A stretch of 64,000 nucleotides of DNA. It comes from Comamonas koreensis (GTDB lineage: Bacteria; Pseudomonadota; Gammaproteobacteria; Burkholderiales; Burkholderiaceae_C). The stretch lies in the NCBI RefSeq assembly GCF_014076495.1, contig NZ_CP043575.1, positions 2,852,001-2,916,000 on the forward strand, written 5' to 3'. Every line of letters begins with the position of its first letter. Within the stretch, counting starts at the first letter, position 1. Below, in pieces: positions 1 through 9,120 of the stretch. The translations under genes and the position numbers were made by a program. The notes below the pieces were generated by a model. It worked only from the letters and a program-made list of their open reading frames with translations, made no database searches and had not been told where the DNA came from.

Positions 1-302
1 CTCAGCTGCCCGAGGCCGTGGACGCCATGGGTGAGGATGAGCCCGCCATCATCGTGACGGGCTCGATGCTCGATGCCCCCAAGCCCGACAGCGTGGGGCT
101 GTGGATTGGCGGCAAGCGCCTGGAGGCCGGGGTCTGGCTGGAGTTCCTGGGCCAAGGTGGTGGCTGGGTGCCCAAGCAGCTGAGCTGGACCAATGCGCGC
201 TCGACCATGTTCCTGTTTGTCGCCAGCGGCGGCGCGAGCCAATCGATCACGCGCCGCATGCTCGAGAAGCTGGCGCAGGAGCGGGCGGTACGGCCGGTTT
301 GA
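1..302 (+). CDS. C-terminal fragment of a DUF1631-type protein (5' end outside window)
   Basis: The reading frame is open from the first base of the window (first full codon at base 3) and stops at 300-302, so only about the last 99 residues are visible. The fragment has the pattern GLWIGGKRLEAGVWLEF, then a basic-aromatic stretch, then MFLFVASGG and QSITRRMLEKL. As I recall, this matches the C-terminal PilZ-like end of DUF1631 proteins, which are large cytoplasmic proteins of unknown function in betaproteobacteria. No catalytic residues can be named. The family call is from pattern memory, so moderate confidence. Confidence 0.55.
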   Translation, partial: QLPEAVDAMGEDEPAIIVTGSMLDAPKPDSVGLWIGGKRLEAGVWLEFLGQGGGWVPKQLSWTNARSTMFLFVASGGASQSITRRMLEKLAQERAVRPV

Positions 303-510
303 GTGCTGGCGGGCAGAGGTCGCAACTGCCTAGTCGCCAACCGCTCATCGCCTAAAGGGCATCTGGGTTTCAGGCCTTTTGGCCGTGGCACAATCTCCGC
401 TTTCGGGGCACCAAGCCCCAGTGGCATGCAGCCACACCAGGCTGCAGCCACCATCAGCCAATAAGCCAATCGCCTGGATGTGCTCAGCGTCCAGGTGCCA
501 AGGAGACACC

Positions 511-1533
511 ATGAGCCCATTCTCGCGCAGCCGCATTGCGGCCGCATGCCTGCCCTCGCGCCGCAACCTGCTGGCTGCCACCTTGCTGGGCGCCGCAGCC
601 CTGCTGCCCCTGGCCTCGCAGGCCGCCGATCCCAAGAAGTACCCCGAGCGCACCGTGCGTGTCGTGGTGGGCTTTTCTGCTGGCGGCACCACCGATGTGG
701 TCGCGCGCATTATGGCCAAGGAGCTGACGGCCGAGCTGGGCCAGTCCTTTGTCGTGGACAACAAGCCAGGCGCTGGCAGCAACATCGCCACCGAGCAGGT
801 GGCCCGCGCCGAGAACGATGGCTACACCCTGCTGTTCGTTGCGGTCACCAGCGCGATCAACCAGACGCTCTACCCCAAGGTGCGCTTTGACCTGGAAAAG
901 GACTTTGCGCCCGTCGCGCTGGGCGCCAAGGTGCCCAATGTGCTGGTGGTGAACCCCAGTGTGCCCGCCAATAACGTGCAAGAGCTGATCGCCTTTGCCA
1001 AGGCCAACCCCGACAAGGTCTCCTACGCGTCCTCGGGCAGTGGCACCTCGATCCACATGGCAGGGGAGCTGTTCAAGCTGCGCACGGGCCTCAAGACCCA
1101 GCATATTCCCTACAAGGGCAGCTCGCCTGCGCTCACCGACCTGATGGCCGGCCAGGTGCAGTTCATGTTCGACAACATGCCGTCGGCCTGGCCGCATGTG
1201 AAGGCGGGCAAGCTCAAGGCGCTGGCCGTGACCACCACCAAGCGCTCGCCCACCGCGCCCGATCTGCCGACGATGGAAGAGAGCGGTATCAAGCCTTTTG
1301 ATGTCTCGTCCTGGTTTGGTCTGATTGCGCCGGCAGGCACCCCGCCTGAAGTGGTGGCAAAGCTCAATGCCGCGATGAACCGCGCCTTTGACAAGCCCCA
1401 GGTCAAGGAAGCCTATGAAAAGCTCGGCGCTGTGGCCGAGAAGAACACGCCCGAGCAGTTTGGCGCCTTCATCAAGTCCGAAGTGGCGGCTTGGGCACCG
1501 GTGGTCAAGTCCTCGGGCGCGACGGTGGACTGA
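511..1533 (+). CDS. Bug/TctC-family tripartite tricarboxylate transporter substrate-binding protein
   Basis: 340 residues. The ATG at 511 follows an AAGGAGA ribosome site. The N-terminus has a twin-arginine signal (SRRNLLAA, a hydrophobic stretch, then ASQAA), so export is probably by the Tat route. The mature protein starts with the family pattern YPERTVRVVVGFSAGGTTD and contains the DNKPGAGSNIATE, VPYKG-like (IPYKGSSPALTD) and MFDNMPSA segments that line the ligand pocket in Bug proteins. Relatives bind carboxylates, amino acids or aromatic acids in the periplasm. No TctA or TctB membrane genes are adjacent, so it is an orphan receptor and its ligand cannot be assigned. A rho-independent terminator follows at once, so it is probably transcribed alone. 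Confidence 0.88.
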   Translation: MSPFSRSRIAAACLPSRRNLLAATLLGAAALLPLASQAADPKKYPERTVRVVVGFSAGGTTDVVARIMAKELTAELGQSFVVDNKPGAGSNIATEQVARAENDGYTLLFVAVTSAINQTLYPKVRFDLEKDFAPVALGAKVPNVLVVNPSVPANNVQELIAFAKANPDKVSYASSGSGTSIHMAGELFKLRTGLKTQHIPYKGSSPALTDLMAGQVQFMFDNMPSAWPHVKAGKLKALAVTTTKRSPTAPDLPTMEESGIKPFDVSSWFGLIAPAGTPPEVVAKLNAAMNRAFDKPQVKEAYEKLGAVAEKNTPEQFGAFIKSEVAAWAPVVKSSGATVD

Positions 1534-1558
1534 GGCGCGCCCCTTTCCCATCCGCACA

Positions 1559-1580
1559 GGCAGCTTCGGCTGCCTTTTTT
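1559..1580 (+). terminator. Rho-independent terminator after the first Bug gene
   Basis: A 6-bp stem GGCAGC/GCTGCC around a TTCG tetraloop is followed by six T residues, 25 bases after the stop codon. Confidence 0.85.
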
Positions 1581-1669
1581 CTGGCCTGCGCTGGCCTGGG
1601 CTACGCCAGCAGGCGGTGGCCTGCGTTAAAGTTCCCAACTGGCACATCCTGACTGATCTTCCTCCTCTG

Positions 1670-4600
1670 ATGCAATCCTCCCCCGTCCATGCGATGACCC
1701 CCGGCCTGATGGTGATACACAGCAACCATCCGGAGGCTTTGCGGGACCTGGTCGTGGCCTGGATGCAGCGCTACCCACTCCGCCCCCTGGAGAGCGAGAC
1801 GATTCTGGTGCAAAGCAATGGCATTGCGCAGTGGCTCAAGCTGTCGATGGCCCAGCCGGTGGCAGAGGGCGGCTGCGGTATTACCGCGGCTGTCGATGTG
1901 CAGCTGCCTGCGCAGTTTCTGTGGCAGGCCTACCGGGCGGTGCTGGGCAAGCACGAGGTGCCCGAGATATCGCCTTTGGACAAGCAGCCGCTCACCTGGC
2001 GGCTGATGCGCCTCTTGCCCGATCTGCTGGCCCAGCCCGCGTTTGCCGCGCTGCAGCGCTTTTTGGCCGAGGACCATGACCAGCGCCGGCGCTACCAACT
2101 GGCCGAGCGCATTGCCGATCTGTTTGACCAGTACCAGGTCTACCGCGCCGACTGGCTGCGCGACTGGGCCGAGGGCCGGGACCAGCTGCGCAGCGCACGC
2201 GGCGATATCCAGCCGCTCGATGAAGAGCAGCGTTGGCAGGCGCAGCTATGGCGCGCGCTGCTGGACGATGTGGGCGCCGCCGGAATGGAGACCAGCCGCG
2301 CCGCCGTGCACCAGCGCTTTGTGCAGTACCTGCAGTCGCCGCAATCGCCGCAGGCGCATGTCCCCCGCCTGCCGCGCCGCGTGGTGGTGTTTGGCATCTC
2401 GTCGATGCCGGCGCAGACCTTGCAGGCGCTCGCTGCCATCTCGCGCAGCTGCCAGGTGCTGCTGTGCGTGCACAACCCCTGCCGCCACCACTGGTCGGAC
2501 ATCGTCGCCGACAAGGATTTGCTGCGCCACCAGTACCGGCGCCAACAGCGCAAGGGCAGCATGCACGGGCTTATCCACGACGACGACCTGCACCAGCATG
2601 CCCATCCGCTGCTGGCCGCCTGGGGCAAGCAGGGGCGCGACTACATCCACCTGATTGACGAGTTCGACCAGCCGGACCAGTACGCGTCGCTGCTGGGGCC
2701 CGTCAATGGCGGGCGCATTGACCTGTTTGGTGAGGCCGAGCCCAGCCATATGCTGGCCCAGTTGCAGGACGACATCCTGGACCTGCGGCCGCTGGCCGAA
2801 AGCCGCGCGCTGTGGCCGGCGGTGGACCCGGCGCAGGACGCCTCCATCCGCTTTCAGACCGCGCACAGCCCGCAGCGCGAGGTGGAGGTGCTGCACGACC
2901 AGCTGCTCGCCCGCCTGGGCGCCGATCCTAGCCTGCGGCCGCGCGACATCATCGTCATGGTGCCCGATATCCAGGTCTATGCACCGCATATCGATGCGGT
3001 GTTTGGCCGCATCGCCCGCAGCGATGCGCGTTACATCCCCTATTCGCTGGCCGACCAGAGCCAGCGCGGGCGCGAGCCCATGCTGGTGGCGTTGGAGCAT
3101 GTGCTCGCGATGCCCGAGAGCCGCTTTGCGGTGAGCGAAGTGCTCGATCTGCTCGCTGTCGATGCCCTGCGCCAGCGCTTTGGCATTGACCCGGATGACC
3201 TCGCGTTGCTGCACCGCTGGATCGAGGGCGCCGGTGTGCGCTGGGGTCTGGATGCCGCCCAGCGCGCCCGCATTGGTCTGGCGCAGGCGGGAGAGACCAA
3301 CAGCTGGCGCTTTGGCCTGCGCCGCATGATGCTGGGCTTTGCGGTAGGCCGTGGCGAGGCGCTCGGAGACATCCAGCCCTACGACGAGATTGGTGGCCTC
3401 GATGCTGCCGCGCTGGGCGGCCTGGCCGCTTTGCTGCGCGCATTGGAGCAGGCCTGCGATCTGCTGGCCGAGGACCTGCCGCCCAGCACCTGGGTGGAGC
3501 GCGCCCGCGAGGTGCTGGTCTTGCTGTTTGACCCCCAGCAAGAACATGAAAAACTGCTGCAGATGCAACTCATCCAAGGCCTGGAGCGCTGGCTGGGCCA
3601 GTGCGAAGCGGCAGCGTTTGACGAGGCCTTGCCGCTGTCGGTGGCGCGCGAGGCCTGGCTGGCCGGCATGGATGCCAGCAGCCTGAACCAGCGCTTTATG
3701 GCCGGGTCGGTGAGCTTTTGCAGCCTGATGCCCATGCGCGCCATTCCGTTTCGGATGGTCTGCCTCTTGGGCATGAATGACGGCGCCTATCCGCGCCCGG
3801 TATCGGTGCTGGATTTTGACCTGATGCGCCAGCAGTACCGGCCCGGCGACCGCTCGCGCCGCGATGATGACCGCTACTTGCTGCTGGAGGCGGTGCTGTC
3901 CGCCCGCGAGCAGCTCTATATCAGCTGGGTGGGGCGCAGCATCCGCGACAGCACTGCCCGGCCGCCTTCGGTGCTGATCGGTCAGCTGCGTGACCATCTG
4001 GCCCAGGGCTGGCAACTGGCGGGCACCCCCGCAGCACTGTCTGGCCCTGCCGCTGGCGAGGCGCTGCTGAGCGCGCTCACGCAAGAGCACCCGCTGCAGC
4101 CTTTCAGCCCACGTTACTTCGCGCAGTCGCCCTCGCATGCGGGCAGCGATGGCCTCTACACCTATGCACAGGAATGGCATGGTGTGCACGGCGATGGCCT
4201 GCAGACCGAGGCGGCCGAAGACGCGCTGGAGGCCTTGCCCGAGATGGGGCTGGAGGCCGCGCTGAACCTGCGCCAACTGCAGGACTTTGCACAAAAGCCG
4301 GTGGCTGCTTTCTTTCGCCAGCGCCTGCGTGTGTATTTTGAGGACGAGGACCTAACCGGCCAGGACGAGGAAATGTTTGCCCCCGATGGCCTGCAGGCCT
4401 GGGCCTTGCAGGTCAGCTTGTTGAGCGCCTTGGAGCCCTGGGTGCGCGACAACCCCCAGGCGGCGGCCGATGCGCCCCGCCTGCGCGCGCAGCTCGATGC
4501 CGCTGCCCAGCGTTTGCGGCTGGAGGGGCGCCTGCCGCTGCGCGCCTTTGCCGATTGCGCGCTGGAGCCCGCTTGCGATGCCGCCCAGCGTGCGCTGCAG

Positions 4601-5278
4601 GTCTATGCGGCGGCACTGCGCTACTGGCCGCAGGCGAGCAGCGCAGCACTGGAGCTGCGCTACAGCGATGGCGCAGAGGGCCCGGCCGTGGCCGACTGGT
4701 TGCGCGGCCTGCGCTGGGCCGATGCAGCCGGCCAGCAGCAAGCCGCCAAGATCAGCCTGTCTGCCGGCCGCTTGCATGCCGGCGAGCAGCTGCGCTATGA
4801 CCGCCTGGTGCGCGCCTGGGTCGAGCACCTGGCCTGGCACAACGCGGGCCAGGCGCTGACGACGGTGGTTTGTACCGAATCGGGCATTGCGGTGTTTCCC
4901 TCGCTGGCCGCTGGCGCTGCGCAAGCGGCCTGGCGCCAGTTGCTGGCGCTGTGGCAGCAAGGCATGCGCGCGCCCTTGCCGGCCGCTGTGCGTACCTCCA
5001 TCGCCAGCCTGGCGCCCACGGCATCTGCCGGCCAGCTCGCGGCGCTCTATGACGACAGCTACCGGGGCACCGGTGAGCTGCAGCGCTCGGCCGAGCTGGC
5101 CCGGGTGTTTCCGGATTTTGATGCGCTGCTGGCCGCTGGTTTGCTGGATGTGGCCCAGCAGCTCTATGGCGACATGCTGAACCACGTGCAATTGGTCAAT
5201 GGCCAGCATCCGCAGGCGCTGGCGCGCTTTGCGGAGGGTGATGCGGGCGACGCGGGTGATGGGGAGGGGCCGCAATGA
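1670..5278 (+). CDS. recC: Exodeoxyribonuclease V gamma subunit RecC
   Basis: 1202 residues from the ATG at 1670; the ATG at 1694 (MTPGLMVIHSNHPEAL) is an alternative that fits the usual RecC N-terminus slightly better. RecC scaffolds the RecBCD helicase-nuclease, splits the strands and recognises Chi in double-strand-break repair. The family pattern is clear: VIHSNHPEAL near the start, ILVQSNGIAQWLKL around residues 45-60, and a degenerate helicase fold with SLMPMRAIPFRMVCLLGMNDG in the second half. The protein is somewhat longer than the E. coli one (1122). Its stop overlaps the recB start by four bases (ATGA), implying translational coupling. In E. coli a protease gene separates recC from recB; here they are directly joined. 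Confidence 0.95.
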   Translation: MQSSPVHAMTPGLMVIHSNHPEALRDLVVAWMQRYPLRPLESETILVQSNGIAQWLKLSMAQPVAEGGCGITAAVDVQLPAQFLWQAYRAVLGKHEVPEISPLDKQPLTWRLMRLLPDLLAQPAFAALQRFLAEDHDQRRRYQLAERIADLFDQYQVYRADWLRDWAEGRDQLRSARGDIQPLDEEQRWQAQLWRALLDDVGAAGMETSRAAVHQRFVQYLQSPQSPQAHVPRLPRRVVVFGISSMPAQTLQALAAISRSCQVLLCVHNPCRHHWSDIVADKDLLRHQYRRQQRKGSMHGLIHDDDLHQHAHPLLAAWGKQGRDYIHLIDEFDQPDQYASLLGPVNGGRIDLFGEAEPSHMLAQLQDDILDLRPLAESRALWPAVDPAQDASIRFQTAHSPQREVEVLHDQLLARLGADPSLRPRDIIVMVPDIQVYAPHIDAVFGRIARSDARYIPYSLADQSQRGREPMLVALEHVLAMPESRFAVSEVLDLLAVDALRQRFGIDPDDLALLHRWIEGAGVRWGLDAAQRARIGLAQAGETNSWRFGLRRMMLGFAVGRGEALGDIQPYDEIGGLDAAALGGLAALLRALEQACDLLAEDLPPSTWVERAREVLVLLFDPQQEHEKLLQMQLIQGLERWLGQCEAAAFDEALPLSVAREAWLAGMDASSLNQRFMAGSVSFCSLMPMRAIPFRMVCLLGMNDGAYPRPVSVLDFDLMRQQYRPGDRSRRDDDRYLLLEAVLSAREQLYISWVGRSIRDSTARPPSVLIGQLRDHLAQGWQLAGTPAALSGPAAGEALLSALTQEHPLQPFSPRYFAQSPSHAGSDGLYTYAQEWHGVHGDGLQTEAAEDALEALPEMGLEAALNLRQLQDFAQKPVAAFFRQRLRVYFEDEDLTGQDEEMFAPDGLQAWALQVSLLSALEPWVRDNPQAAADAPRLRAQLDAAAQRLRLEGRLPLRAFADCALEPACDAAQRALQVYAAALRYWPQASSAALELRYSDGAEGPAVADWLRGLRWADAAGQQQAAKISLSAGRLHAGEQLRYDRLVRAWVEHLAWHNAGQALTTVVCTESGIAVFPSLAAGAAQAAWRQLLALWQQGMRAPLPAAVRTSIASLAPTASAGQLAALYDDSYRGTGELQRSAELARVFPDFDALLAAGLLDVAQQLYGDMLNHVQLVNGQHPQALARFAEGDAGDAGDGEGPQ

Positions 5279-8200
5279 GCGCGATGCCAAGCGATACCAC
5301 TCTGCCACTCGAGCCGCTGCGCTTTCCGCTGTGGGGCAGTCGCTTGATCGAGGCCAGTGCCGGCACCGGAAAAACCTATACGATCGCCGCGCTCTACCTG
5401 CGTCTGGTGCTGCAGCATGGCGGCGAGCAGGCCTTTGGCCGGCCGCTGGCGCCGCCCGATATTCTGGTGGTGACCTTCACCGATGCGGCGACGCAAGAGC
5501 TGCGCGACCGCATTCGCCAGCGCCTGTCAGAAGCTGCCCAGCTGTTTGCGCAGAACCCGCAAGAGCCGGATAGCGAAGCGGCAGTGGATCCCTTGCTGCT
5601 GGCACTGCGCGCCGACTACCCCGCCAGCCGCTGGCCCGCCTGCGCCCGTTTGCTGCACGAGGCCGCGAACTGGATGGACGAGGCGGCGGTCTCCACCATC
5701 CACAGCTGGTGCTACCGCATGCTGCGTGAGCATGCGTTTGACAGCGGCAGCCTGTTCCAGCAGAGCCTCATCACCGACCAGAGCGAGCTCCTGACCCAGG
5801 TGGTGCAGGACTACTGGCGCCGCCAGTTCTATGATCTGCCCGCCAGCTCACTGCGCAGCTTGCTCCAGGTGGTGGCCACGCCGCAGGCCTTGCAAGAGGC
5901 CATCCAGCCCATGCTCAGCCGCCAGGATGCCGACTGGCGCTACGACGGCGCGGCACTGGCGCCTGCCGACCAGGTCGATCTGGCCGCATTGCTGGCCCAG
6001 GCCAGCGAGGCAGCCGCACGCCACACCGCGCTGGAGAACAGCGCACGCCTGCTTTGGCAGCAGCACCGGGCCGAGCTGGAGCAGCTGCTCATCGCGCTGC
6101 TGCCGGGTCTCAACGGCACGACCTATCCCAAAAAGGACGAGCCGGGCGTGTTCGAGGCCTGGCTCGCCGCCATGGCGGCCTGGAGCGATGGCGAGCCGGC
6201 CCCCGCCAAGATTCGAGCCTTCAGCCAATCGGGTATCAAGGCTAAAAAAGGCGTGACCGTGCCCGCGCATGCGGCCTTTGCCGCCATCGATGCCTGGCTG
6301 GAGGCCGTAGCGCAAGACGCAGAGTCCGCCACGCCACTCAAACCGCTGCTGCTGCGCCATGCGATTGCCCATGTGCAGCGCGCGCTGGAGGCGGAAAAGC
6401 AGCGCCGCGCCGAGCTGGGCTTTGACGACCTGCTGCAGCGCCTCGATAGCGCCTTGCATGCGCCTGGCGGTGAGGCGCTGGCGCAGCGCATCCGCAGCCA
6501 GTTTCCGGTGGCGATGATCGACGAGTTCCAGGATACGGACCCGCTGCAGTACCGCATTTTTGAGTGCATCTACCGCATCGCTGACAACGACCCCGCGCAG
6601 GGCCTGTTCATGATTGGCGACCCCAAGCAGGCCATTTACGCGTTTCGCGGTGCCGATATCTACACCTACCTGCGCGCCCGCGCTGCCACCCAAGGGCGCC
6701 ATTACTCGCTGGGCACCAACTACCGCTCCACCCAGGCGGTGGTGCAGGCCATCAACCACTGCTTTGTGCATGCCGAGGGCCATCCCCGCGCGGCCTTTCG
6801 CTTCCGGCAGGACGCGCAGCACAATCCCGTGCCCTTTGTGGCCGTCGATGCAAACGGCCGGCGTGACGCACTCTTTTTGCAGGGCGAGGCTACGCCGGCG
6901 ATGACCTTGTGGACCCTGGATGCCGGCACGCCAGCGCTGGCCGATGCCGCCGACGAGCAGGGCGATGCCGCAGCCACTGGCAAGAGCGCGCGCACCGGCG
7001 TGGCCGAATCGGCCTACCGCCAGCGCATGGCGCAGTCGGCAGCCAGCCAGATCACCACCTGGCTCAATGCCACCCGGGCGGGCCAAGCCGGTTTTGGCCC
7101 ATCTGCGGATGCGCTGGTCCGGCCGCTGCGCCCAGCCGATATCGCCATCCTGGTGCGGGGCCGCGCCGAGGCAGAGCTGGTGCGCAATGCGCTCAAGGAC
7201 CGGGGGCTGGCCAGTGTCTACCTGTCGGACCGCGACTCGGTGTTCCAGACCGCTGAGGCCGCCGACATGCTGCGCTGGCTGCGCGCCGTCAATGCGCCGG
7301 GCCATGACGGCCTGCTGCGCGTGGCGCTGGCCACCGCGTCGATGGACTGGTCCTGGCAGGACCTGGAGCGGCTCAACCACGATGAGCAGCATTGGGAGCA
7401 ACTGGCGCTGCGCACCCGCGTGTTGCAGCAGCTGTGGCAGAAAAAGGGTGTGTTGCCGATGCTGCGCCAGTGGCTGCTTGATTTTGACCTGCCCGCGCGC
7501 TGGCTGGCCCAGCCGGGCGGCGAGCGGCGCCTGACCAATGTGCTGCACCTGGCCGAATGGCTGCAGCGCGCATCGACCGAGGTGGAGGGCGCGCAGGCGC
7601 TGATCCGCCGCCTGGCCGAGCAGATGGACAGCCCCGAGGGCGAGGAAGAAATCCTGCGCCTGGAAAGCGATGCCGATCTGATCAAGGTGGTCACCATCCA
7701 CAAGTCCAAGGGGCTGGAGTACCCGCTGGTGCTGCTGCCCTTCATCAGCAGCTGGCGCGATTTTGATGGCAAGAGCCGGGGCTATGCGCAGTACCACGAT
7801 GCCGCATCGGGCGGCCTGGTGGTGGAGCTGAACAACAAGCACCAGGACGCCGTCAGCGCCAATAACGACGAGCGCCTGAGCGAAGACATGCGCCTGCTCT
7901 ATGTGGCGCTGACCCGCGCCCAGTACGCACTGTGGCTGGGCGTGGCGCCGCTGGCCAAGGGCATGAGCCGCGCGGGCAGCCTGGAGAAAAGCGCCGTCGG
8001 CTACCTGCTGGCCGGCGGGCAAAAATTGCCTGACCTAGAACTGCATGCCTATCTGCAGGACTTTGCCAGCGGCTGTCCGCAGATGGCCGTGCAGCCGGTG
8101 CCCGAGGTCAGCCTGCAGCGCTACCAACCTGAGCGCCCGCCCGCCGCCTTTGCGGCGCGCCAAACGCGCCGGCAGGCCGATGAGCACTGGTGGATCGCCA

Positions 8201-9120
8201 GCTTCTCGGCGCTGACCGAGCGGCTGGGCTATGCCGCCCCTTCGCCGAGCCTCTGGATCGAAGACGCGCTGACAGCCGCTGAACCCGAAACGGCGCAGCA
8301 GGACCAGTACCTGGAGCCGCAAGAGCCCGCACCCGATGCGGCCACGCCCGGCCAGCCGGAGCCCGGTAGCCTGCATGCCTTTCCCAAGGGGCCTGACGCC
8401 GGCAACTTTCTGCACGGCCTGCTGGAATGGTGCGCGCAAGAGGGTTTTGCCACGGTGCTCAGCAGGCCTGCGGCATTGGATGGCATCATCGCCTACCGCT
8501 GCCAGGTGCGCGGCTGGGCCGATTGGGCCGAGCCGCTGCAAGGCTTTGTGCGGCAATGGCTGCAAACGCCGCTGCGGCTGCAGGGTGCGCCCACTGACAG
8601 GCAGGTCGACACGCCGGTCGACAGCCCGGTCGCACTGCAGTCGCTGGGCGACTACCAGGTCGAGATGGAGTTCTGGCTGTCGATCCACCGGGCCTCGACC
8701 GGCCAGCTCGATGCGCTGGTGCAGCAGCATGTGCTGCCCGGCCATCCCCGGCCCGCGCTGCTGGCCAACCAGCTGCATGGCATGCTCAAGGGCTATATGG
8801 ACCTGGTGTTCGAGCAGGGCGGCCGCTACTATGTGATGGACTACAAATCCAACTGGCTCGGTGCGGACAGTGCGGCCTACACGGCAGAAGCCATGGCCGC
8901 TGCCGTGCTGCAGCACCGCTATGACCTGCAGTATGTTCTGTACACCTATGCGCTGCACCGCTTGCTGCAGCAGCGCCTGCCCGGTTATGACTACGAGCGC
9001 GATGTGGGCGGTGTGCAGTATTGGTTTTTGCGGGGCGTCGGTGCGGACCTCCAGGGCCTCTACCATGACAAGCCCCCGCGTGCACTGATGGATGCGCTCG
9101 ATGCGCTGTTTGCGCAATGA
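5275..9120 (+). CDS. recB: Exodeoxyribonuclease V beta subunit RecB (helicase-nuclease)
   Basis: 1281 residues. UvrD-type 3'-5' helicase with a C-terminal nuclease, which together process broken DNA ends and load RecA. Walker A is ASAGTGKT at residues 27-34. Further helicase motifs are MIDEFQDTDPLQYRIF (Walker B), GDPKQAIYAFRGADI and VTIHKSKGLEYPLVLLPF. The nuclease centre is GYMDLVF followed by VMDYKSNWLG, giving metal and catalytic residues D1176, D1189 and K1191, so the enzyme looks active. The gene overlaps recC at its start and recD at its end by four bases each. A Pro/Glu/Gln-rich stretch near residues 1005-1040 is probably a linker to the nuclease domain. Confidence 0.97.
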   Translation: MSAMPSDTTLPLEPLRFPLWGSRLIEASAGTGKTYTIAALYLRLVLQHGGEQAFGRPLAPPDILVVTFTDAATQELRDRIRQRLSEAAQLFAQNPQEPDSEAAVDPLLLALRADYPASRWPACARLLHEAANWMDEAAVSTIHSWCYRMLREHAFDSGSLFQQSLITDQSELLTQVVQDYWRRQFYDLPASSLRSLLQVVATPQALQEAIQPMLSRQDADWRYDGAALAPADQVDLAALLAQASEAAARHTALENSARLLWQQHRAELEQLLIALLPGLNGTTYPKKDEPGVFEAWLAAMAAWSDGEPAPAKIRAFSQSGIKAKKGVTVPAHAAFAAIDAWLEAVAQDAESATPLKPLLLRHAIAHVQRALEAEKQRRAELGFDDLLQRLDSALHAPGGEALAQRIRSQFPVAMIDEFQDTDPLQYRIFECIYRIADNDPAQGLFMIGDPKQAIYAFRGADIYTYLRARAATQGRHYSLGTNYRSTQAVVQAINHCFVHAEGHPRAAFRFRQDAQHNPVPFVAVDANGRRDALFLQGEATPAMTLWTLDAGTPALADAADEQGDAAATGKSARTGVAESAYRQRMAQSAASQITTWLNATRAGQAGFGPSADALVRPLRPADIAILVRGRAEAELVRNALKDRGLASVYLSDRDSVFQTAEAADMLRWLRAVNAPGHDGLLRVALATASMDWSWQDLERLNHDEQHWEQLALRTRVLQQLWQKKGVLPMLRQWLLDFDLPARWLAQPGGERRLTNVLHLAEWLQRASTEVEGAQALIRRLAEQMDSPEGEEEILRLESDADLIKVVTIHKSKGLEYPLVLLPFISSWRDFDGKSRGYAQYHDAASGGLVVELNNKHQDAVSANNDERLSEDMRLLYVALTRAQYALWLGVAPLAKGMSRAGSLEKSAVGYLLAGGQKLPDLELHAYLQDFASGCPQMAVQPVPEVSLQRYQPERPPAAFAARQTRRQADEHWWIASFSALTERLGYAAPSPSLWIEDALTAAEPETAQQDQYLEPQEPAPDAATPGQPEPGSLHAFPKGPDAGNFLHGLLEWCAQEGFATVLSRPAALDGIIAYRCQVRGWADWAEPLQGFVRQWLQTPLRLQGAPTDRQVDTPVDSPVALQSLGDYQVEMEFWLSIHRASTGQLDALVQQHVLPGHPRPALLANQLHGMLKGYMDLVFEQGGRYYVMDYKSNWLGADSAAYTAEAMAAAVLQHRYDLQYVLYTYALHRLLQQRLPGYDYERDVGGVQYWFLRGVGADLQGLYHDKPPRALMDALDALFAQ

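Noticed and set aside
5848..8022. A 724-codon open frame on the minus strand opposite recB, and similar long antisense frames opposite recC, hrpA, sucA and alaS
   Set aside because: Long antisense frames are expected in very GC-rich coding DNA. Their compositions (Ala, Gln, His, Arg-rich) match no family, and the plus-strand genes are well supported by motifs.
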